Shown one piece after another: positions 40,033 through 44,920 of a DNA stretch of 44,920 nt (the stretch's first letter is position 1; each line of letters opens with the position of its first letter). Position numbers and translations under genes: made by a program. Source of the stretch: Flavipsychrobacter sp. (GTDB lineage Bacteria; Bacteroidota; Bacteroidia; Chitinophagales; Chitinophagaceae); contig JAEUVZ010000017.1 of the NCBI GenBank assembly GCA_016786665.1, positions 1 through 44,920 of the forward strand, read 5' to 3'. The notes below the pieces were generated by a model. That model had not been told where the DNA came from and did no database searches. It saw only the letters and a list, made by a program, of their open reading frames with translations.

Positions 40033-42975
40033 CTAATTCATTCCCCCGGGAGGGCCGTCGGGACGGAAGCCGCCAGGGGGTGGGCCATCCGGGCGGAAAC
40101 GGTCACGATTACCGTTGCCTGGCTGCTCTACATTTGTTCCACTTTTAAAGTTACGCAGCGTATAGGTGAGGGTGAACATGAAGTATTGTGTCAGCACTTG
40201 TGTGCGGGTATCTTCCACATAGGTTTCGGTTATGTTACGCGCGATGGACTTGTTCTGGTTCAGGATGTCGAAAGCGGAAATGCGTGCTTCCAGGGCGCGG
40301 TTTTTCAGGAATTTATACCCCAGGTATGCATTCCACTGGAGGAACTGCTGGTTGAATGCCGCGCCGGACAGGCCGGAATAGAGGTTGTGATTGAGGGAGG
40401 TATTGAGAACAAATCCATCAAAGAATATCCAGTTGACTTTGGCGCTGGCCAGGTGGTTAAAGTAGCTGTTGTCGCTTTGTGTCTGGAGCGTATTTTTTAC
40501 TGTATTGTAGCTGGCTGTGTAGCTGACTGTGAAGTCAAGGTTTTCGCTGATGTTGCTGCCCAGCACCAGTCCGCCGTTTATACCGTAGTTATCCGAAAAG
40601 TTTGTCTGCCTGTTGAGTAGGGAAGGGGCATGGGTAAATGTGAAGCCTGCATTGAGGTTTAAGTTGCTCTTAATAAAATCTACAGGCATGCCGTAGGTAA
40701 CAAATGTGCGGCCGCTGAAATAACCTTCCAGGTTGACTGGCCGGGATATCTGTGAACCCCTGTTCACGGCAATGCCATTGTAAGTGGTGTCCTGTGTGGG
40801 GATAATGGTTTCGGAACCGATATAGTTGGCGATGTAGTTGCCATTGGCAAACACGAAGAAATTATTTTGTGTTTTCGAATTGGTATTACCCAGGCGCACC
40901 GATAGATTGTGGCTTACGTTCTGCTTCAGGTCAGGGTTACCGGTACGCAGCAGCAATGGGTTGCTGATGTCTACTACGTCTTGCAATTGCGATATAGACG
41001 GAGGGTTTGTAGAACTGCGGTAGAATAGGCGCAAATTGCTCGATTCGGTAAAGCGGTAGTTGAACATGGCATTGGGCAGCAGGTTGACGAACGTCTTATT
41101 CAGGCCATAGGCGTAGGGCTCGTATTGGGTACCTTCCAGGATAGCGTATTGCCCGCTGAGGCCAATGTTGAAGTTTATTTTCCGGTCACCAATGCGGTAA
41201 CTGACCTCGCCTCGGTGGGTGGTATATGTATTGTCGAATTTGTTGGAAAGGAGTGGTGCGTGTACATCGTAGAAGCCCGAGTTGCCCAGGCTGTCTGTGT
41301 TTTTATCAGCAACGCTGCTGGTGTACGAGGGGTTGTAGCTTAGCGATAGCTGGCTGGCCTTGCCCAGCGGCTCGGTGTAGCTAAGGTTGCCCGAAAGAGT
41401 GTAGCTATTGTTGGTATTGGTGTTCTGTAAATCGAACAAGGTAGTATCGGTCACGTACTCGTTGAGCGAGTAGGTGTTTCCATCGCCCGTGCGGTTATTG
41501 ACAGAGGTATTGACACTTAAAGAGAGGGTGCGCCGGTCTTTTCTGAACTTATGCCGGTAGAGGATATTGTTAGAGAAATTGATGCCCAGGCTGTTGGAGG
41601 TAGTCCGGTTGGTGATACGGCTAAGGAGATTGCCGTTGCCGCCGTTATCGGTGGCCTGGGTGAGGGAGTTAGCGCCCAGCACCTGCGATGTGCTGGAAAA
41701 GTCCTGAATGCTGAGCCGGGGAGAAAGTATGATGCTGTTGCTGGAGTCGATAGTATATTCCAGTCTCAGGTTAGCGCGATGATTGTTGTTGGCGGAGGAT
41801 ATCGTGCTGTTTTCCTGGTAGAGTAGGGAAGAGTCGGTATTGTTGGTGAAGTAAGTACGATTAATATCGGAGTTGTTACTGTTACGTGATGAATTGAAGA
41901 AGTAGCTACCGGAGACTTTTAGCTTTTTTCCCCAGTTGTCGCTGTAGTTAATGCCGATGGAATTGGTGGTGCTGATGCCGCCTTGCTGTCCTACCAGGAA
42001 GTCGCCTGCGCCACCCTGCCAGCCGCCTCGGCCGCCGCCACTACGTCCGCCCCGGAAAACGCCACCGCGGTTCTGCCCGCTGGTGGAGCCTACGGAGCCT
42101 GTAATGTCGTCTATGCTGAAATTCTGCTGGTTAATGTTATTGCTCATTCCTATTAGCGAAATGCGCCTGTCTCCATTAAAGAAATTGACGTTGCCACCTA
42201 CCTGGTAGCGATTATCCATACCAGGGTCCTGGCCATACCCGTAGCCGGCGTACACTTTCCCGAACTGGCCCGCGTTGCGCCCGCGCTTGGTGATGATGTT
42301 AATAGACTTGGAGGTATTCCCGTCATCGAAACCGGTGAATTGAGACTGATCGCTCATTTTGTCGAAGACCTGTATTTTATCAATAATTTCGGCAGGGAGG
42401 TTTTTCAGTGCAGCATTCGGATCGTCGCCAAAGAATGGTTTCCCATCTACGAGCACTTCCTTTACGGTTTCGCCGTTCACCTTCACCCCGTTGTTGTCGG
42501 ACGTGATTCCCGGCATCTTGGTGATAAGGTCTTCAGCGTTGGCGTCGGGGTTGGTTTTGTATGCCGATGAGTTGAAGTTGGTTGTATCTCCGGATTGGGT
42601 AGACCTGGTCTGCCTGCCTTGTACGGTCACCCCTTTCAGGTTGGTGGCGGTAGATTCCAGCTTTAGCGTGCCGGTGCTTACATCGGCGTCTATAACGTTG
42701 ATAGTGCGCTCCAAGGGCTTGTAGCTGATGAAGTTGATGCGAAGTATATACTGTCCCGGCGCTACATCGGCCAGCGTGAACCTGCCTTCTTCGTCGGTAA
42801 TGTTGCCTTTCTTTTGAGTGGTATCGCCCGCAGGTGCTATGGTAACTGCCGCACCCGTAAGCGACGTGGTATCAGCCGCATCTATTACGCGTCCTGAAAT
42901 GGAGTAAACCTGGCCATAGCTTTCTGATCCTGCCAACAATGCTGCTATCGCTACTAACGATCTTAATATCTTCAT
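40033..42975 (-). CDS. TonB-dependent outer-membrane beta-barrel receptor
   Basis: The 980-aa product has a signal peptide (MKILRSLVAIAALLAGSESYG). A carboxypeptidase-regulatory-like domain is at ~24-110 (YSISGRVIDAADTTSLTGAAVTI). A plug domain is at ~120-235 (ANAEDLITKMPGITSDNNGVKVNGETVKEVLVDGKPFFGDD, then SKSINIITKRG). A long beta-barrel runs to about 945 (outer-membrane beta-barrel family 3 type). It has a Gly/Arg-rich loop (~295-325, RGGRSGGGRGGWQGG). After the last strand (FTLTYTLRNFK) a Pro/Gly-rich tail of ~37 residues repeats FRPDGPP, which is unusual because barrels normally end at the last strand. The substrate is unknown. It is last in a minus-strand set with the aspartyl protease and lipoprotein genes. 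Confidence 0.92.
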   Translation of the reverse strand: MKILRSLVAIAALLAGSESYGQVYSISGRVIDAADTTSLTGAAVTIAPAGDTTQKKGNITDEEGRFTLADVAPGQYILRINFISYKPLERTINVIDADVSTGTLKLESTATNLKGVTVQGRQTRSTQSGDTTNFNSSAYKTNPDANAEDLITKMPGITSDNNGVKVNGETVKEVLVDGKPFFGDDPNAALKNLPAEIIDKIQVFDKMSDQSQFTGFDDGNTSKSINIITKRGRNAGQFGKVYAGYGYGQDPGMDNRYQVGGNVNFFNGDRRISLIGMSNNINQQNFSIDDITGSVGSTSGQNRGGVFRGGRSGGGRGGWQGGAGDFLVGQQGGISTTNSIGINYSDNWGKKLKVSGSYFFNSSRNSNNSDINRTYFTNNTDSSLLYQENSTISSANNNHRANLRLEYTIDSSNSIILSPRLSIQDFSSTSQVLGANSLTQATDNGGNGNLLSRITNRTTSNSLGINFSNNILYRHKFRKDRRTLSLSVNTSVNNRTGDGNTYSLNEYVTDTTLFDLQNTNTNNSYTLSGNLSYTEPLGKASQLSLSYNPSYTSSVADKNTDSLGNSGFYDVHAPLLSNKFDNTYTTHRGEVSYRIGDRKINFNIGLSGQYAILEGTQYEPYAYGLNKTFVNLLPNAMFNYRFTESSNLRLFYRSSTNPPSISQLQDVVDISNPLLLRTGNPDLKQNVSHNLSVRLGNTNSKTQNNFFVFANGNYIANYIGSETIIPTQDTTYNGIAVNRGSQISRPVNLEGYFSGRTFVTYGMPVDFIKSNLNLNAGFTFTHAPSLLNRQTNFSDNYGINGGLVLGSNISENLDFTVSYTASYNTVKNTLQTQSDNSYFNHLASAKVNWIFFDGFVLNTSLNHNLYSGLSGAAFNQQFLQWNAYLGYKFLKNRALEARISAFDILNQNKSIARNITETYVEDTRTQVLTQYFMFTLTYTLRNFKSGTNVEQPGNGNRDRFRPDGPPPGGFRPDGPPGGMN

Positions 42976-43059
42976 CCTTTCTAGAAATTACCTTGAGTTG
43001 GGGTTAGACAGCGGTACATGCGGAAGGTTTAACGCACCGCTGCCACCAGTTCGGCGAAG

Positions 43060-43998
43060 TTAGCGCCTTTTGATAGTATGCACGGCAACGGCATTATTGA
43101 TGCTGTGTAATATCATGCGGTTGGAAAGGAAATCGATTGTCACTTTCCGGTATTTCTCCAGGAGGTTATTGCCAAAGAACCCTACCGCATTATCGCTGAT
43201 GAGCGATCCCTCACGGGGCTGCACTACCAGGCTGGGCTTTTCAACCTCCAGCCCGTTGAAGTGTACTTTGAAGATCTTAACTACAGGCAATTGAACCCGT
43301 CCGCCTACGCCATCTCCCGTCATGCTGCTATACGGCTTCAGGAATTTGTCGGTGCGCTGTAGGTCGCTCCATTGCTTGTGAGACACATTCACATACACCT
43401 CATGGCTGGGAGCCAGGCCCACGCCGCTGTTGTAGTTAACGAATGTGGTGAGGGTATCGTTGATGCGGGTCTCGAACAATGGGATACCGCCAGCCATCTC
43501 GAAGTGAACGACTTTTTCTTTGCGTAGTTTGGGTTTTACTTTTGAGAACAGAATCGTCTTCTGGGCGTAGTCGATGGTAATGGCGTATTTCTTCAGGATG
43601 TCGGTGCCTATAATGCCTGCGAGCTTTTCCTTACCCGGAGTGGTGAAGCGGCTGAGGTCGCGGCTGGCCAGCGGTGTCCCTTTCAGGAGTAGTCCTCCCA
43701 TCTGCAGGTTTTTTGTCTTGCAAAGGGTGATAGCCTCTTTGCCCGCTGTGCCCGCTACGGAATCGCCTTCCCTTATAGCGGGTAGCTGGAGCAGGGAGCA
43801 TATGGATTTGTCTATAGAAGAGATGTTGGCTCCCGTGTCCATCAGGAAAAGCAAATCCTTTTTTTCGTTCACCTTCACTTTCAGAAAAATGAGAGAGTGG
43901 TGGTACACGAAACTGACCGGTTTTTGAGCCATCAGTTGGATGGGAACAACAATAAAAGCAACTGCCAGCGCAACCAGGGAGGAATATTTCCTTTTCAT
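43060..43998 (-). CDS. Aspartyl protease family protein (retropepsin-like), exported
   Basis: The 312-aa product has a signal peptide (LVALAVAFIVVPIQLMAQ). It then has a retropepsin-like domain with DTGANISSID (catalytic Asp motif DTGA) preceded by the LLFLMDTG strand, and a family-typical AGIIGTDILKKYAITIDYAQKTI. A second, related half has VGFFGNNLLEKYRKVTIDFLSNRM, so the protein looks like two pepsin-like lobes of which only the first keeps the DTG motif. Such proteins are common and mostly uncharacterised in Bacteroidota. ATG 43998 (MKRKYSSL) gives the signal peptide at the N-terminus; the frame is open to 44022. The gap to the receptor gene is 84 bp, so cotranscription is possible. Confidence 0.88.
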   Translation of the reverse strand: MKRKYSSLVALAVAFIVVPIQLMAQKPVSFVYHHSLIFLKVKVNEKKDLLFLMDTGANISSIDKSICSLLQLPAIREGDSVAGTAGKEAITLCKTKNLQMGGLLLKGTPLASRDLSRFTTPGKEKLAGIIGTDILKKYAITIDYAQKTILFSKVKPKLRKEKVVHFEMAGGIPLFETRINDTLTTFVNYNSGVGLAPSHEVYVNVSHKQWSDLQRTDKFLKPYSSMTGDGVGGRVQLPVVKIFKVHFNGLEVEKPSLVVQPREGSLISDNAVGFFGNNLLEKYRKVTIDFLSNRMILHSINNAVAVHTIKRR

Positions 43999-44050
43999 AC
44001 ACACAGTTTTTTTGAAGATCAACGATTGGTGACCTCCAAGACTGTGGCGC

Positions 44051-44434
44051 TTATTTTTCCGGAATAGCGATGGGGAATCTTTCCCCGTCGGCAGGATTCA
44101 TATCTGTGCCCGTCTCGTCTTTTGTGAAGATCACCTGTCCTTTTTCCAGTTCATTATTCGTGCCAAAAACTGCCTGAACGATATTGCCAATCTCTGCCGT
44201 AATTTTCTCTTTATTTTCCCCAGTTGTGCTGCTGAGTTGGGCACTTCTTACCACAACTGTAATGTTGTTCCAGTCTTTCACATCCACACTTACGCCGGCC
44301 ATGGTAGGATATACCTTGAAGAGAGTGTCCTGCATCTGCTTTATGTGCTCTTTGTTGGAGAACTCATCGCGACAAGAGGAGAGGATACAGGCCGCTGCTA
44401 CAAACAGTGTGGGGAAGAGTGCTTTAAACTTCAT
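44051..44434 (-). CDS. Hypothetical lipoprotein
   Basis: The 127-aa product has a lipoprotein signal (LFPTLFVAAACILSSC, lipid Cys21). A ~100-residue domain follows (KEHIKQMQDTLFKVYPTMAGVSVDVKDWNNITVVVRSAQL), with an alternating helix/strand pattern that I cannot assign to a family. It is first in a minus-strand row of three envelope proteins (lipoprotein, aspartyl protease, receptor), with a 52-bp gap to the second. This suggests one periplasmic/outer-membrane function, which remains unknown. Confidence 0.8.
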   Translation of the reverse strand: MKFKALFPTLFVAAACILSSCRDEFSNKEHIKQMQDTLFKVYPTMAGVSVDVKDWNNITVVVRSAQLSSTTGENKEKITAEIGNIVQAVFGTNNELEKGQVIFTKDETGTDMNPADGERFPIAIPEK

Positions 44435-44516
44435 AATGGATGGTTGTTATGTTGTTCTCAAATATACAGGAACGGGTGATGCTTTGGGGCGAAAACAAAA
44501 AAAATGAAAAAGATTT

Positions 44517-44546
44517 TTTGCAGAATCAAAAAGCTGCTTATCTTTG
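44517..44546 (+). promoter_or_regulatory. rRNA operon promoter P1
   Basis: TTTG (44517-44520), 18-bp spacer, TATCTTTG (44539-44546): all positions match the Bacteroidota consensus. GCG follows, as at P2. Confidence 0.75.
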
Positions 44547-44652
44547 CGTCCCGTTTGGGAAAAACGGATAGTTCTTTTAGCGGCTTTTCATTCAGATTTT
44601 TACGGTTTCAGAAAGAGGATATGGATGGCAAAAAACTTTATCTAAAAAAGAT

Positions 44653-44684
44653 TTTGCCGGTTGAAATAAATGCTCTTATCTTTG
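44653..44684 (+). promoter_or_regulatory. rRNA operon promoter P2
   Basis: TTTG (44653-44656), 20-bp spacer, TATCTTTG (44677-44684), again a full consensus match. It is 138 bp downstream of P1 by -7 box and shares the surrounding TTATCTTTGCG. Confidence 0.78.
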
Positions 44685-44920
44685 CGCTCCGTTAGAGACA
44701 AAAAGTAGCGAAAAATTAACGGAAAGTTCTTTAAAAAATAATGTGCCAGTAAAGGCTGGCGAGCGAGTCGGGTTCGCACACATTTCACAGATAACATAAA
44801 GTTATCGCAGTTCTTTGAAAGATTGGGAAAGTAAAACAGCAGTTGTAGAGATGAAGTTCTCTACAGCAGGTAAAATTTAGCGTAACTAATTAATACAATG
44901 TTACTTGTCTAATTTTCTTA
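44685..44920 (+). ncRNA. rRNA operon leader (16S gene beyond window end)
   Basis: The transcript from P2 has no ORF of note. It contains GTTCTTTAAAAAATA (44726-44740) and GTTCTTTGAAAGATTGGG (44810-44827), both resembling boxA antitermination signals of rRNA leaders. Hairpins are visible at 44790-44806 (GATAAC/GTTATC) and 44844-44865 (TGTAGAGA/TCTCTACA). The start of 16S rRNA (AGAGTTTGATCCTGGC) is not seen in the window, so this is a leader call only. Confidence 0.65.

Overview
The window is chromosomal DNA from a Bacteroidota species, most likely of the Chitinophagaceae/Chitinophagales group. The evidence is: several secreted proteins with type IX secretion (T9SS) C-terminal sorting domains (both the gliding-motility-associated type-B domain and the YPNP type-A domain), promoters of the Bacteroidota form TTTG-N18-20-TAnnTTTG, a type-2 IleRS followed by a DksA-like protein, leucine dehydrogenase, PruA, and TonB/ExbD/TonB-dependent-receptor genes. 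Base composition is about 50% GC except for one clearly AT-rich island (about 31.1-33.9 kb).

Layout. 0-10.3 kb: cell-surface/secreted proteins. A 5'-truncated T9SS type-B protein, a protein with two DUF4394 halves, a 1027-aa PKD-repeat protein whose C-terminus is a close paralogue of the first, then htpG on the opposite strand and an NHL-repeat/Ig-like T9SS protein. 10.3-12 kb: two small exported proteins (one DUF4919) and, between them, an orphan C-terminal tail of an S41 protease that looks like a gene relic. 12-23.7 kb: metabolism and housekeeping: pruA, leucine dehydrogenase, tonB/exbD, a DUF998-like membrane protein, an unknown exported protein, trhO, a PspC protein, aconitase, a Lys/Ala-rich exported protein and a glutathione peroxidase, with intergenic hairpins and repeats between them. 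23.9-29.4 kb: an Ig-like lipoprotein, an S9 peptidase, a haem-binding protein, exonuclease III and a pentapeptide-repeat protein, all on the + strand.

29.4-33.9 kb is the accessory region. It holds a compact minus-strand unit (promoter, A-rich repetitive leader, 34-aa hydrophobic peptide, terminator), a 21-bp phased tandem repeat, intergenic repeat fragments, a ~230-bp duplicated non-coding block, and an AT-rich 902-aa gene. That gene encodes an N-terminal HEPN-type RNase motif (RNERIGH), a STAND/NB-ARC-like NTPase and a helical C-terminus. This is the best candidate in the window for an undescribed system, probably anti-phage.

34-44.4 kb: ileS with an unusual GIHH signature in place of HxGH, a DksA-like protein with a ~290-residue histone-H1-like Lys/Ala tail, a membrane protein, a crystallin-J1-like protein, and a minus-strand run of lipoprotein, aspartyl protease and outer-membrane beta-barrel receptor. 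The window ends (44.5-44.92 kb) in what looks like an rRNA operon leader, with two tandem perfect promoters and two boxA-like elements; the 16S gene itself would lie just outside.

All assignments are by reading translations and motifs; no database search was run.
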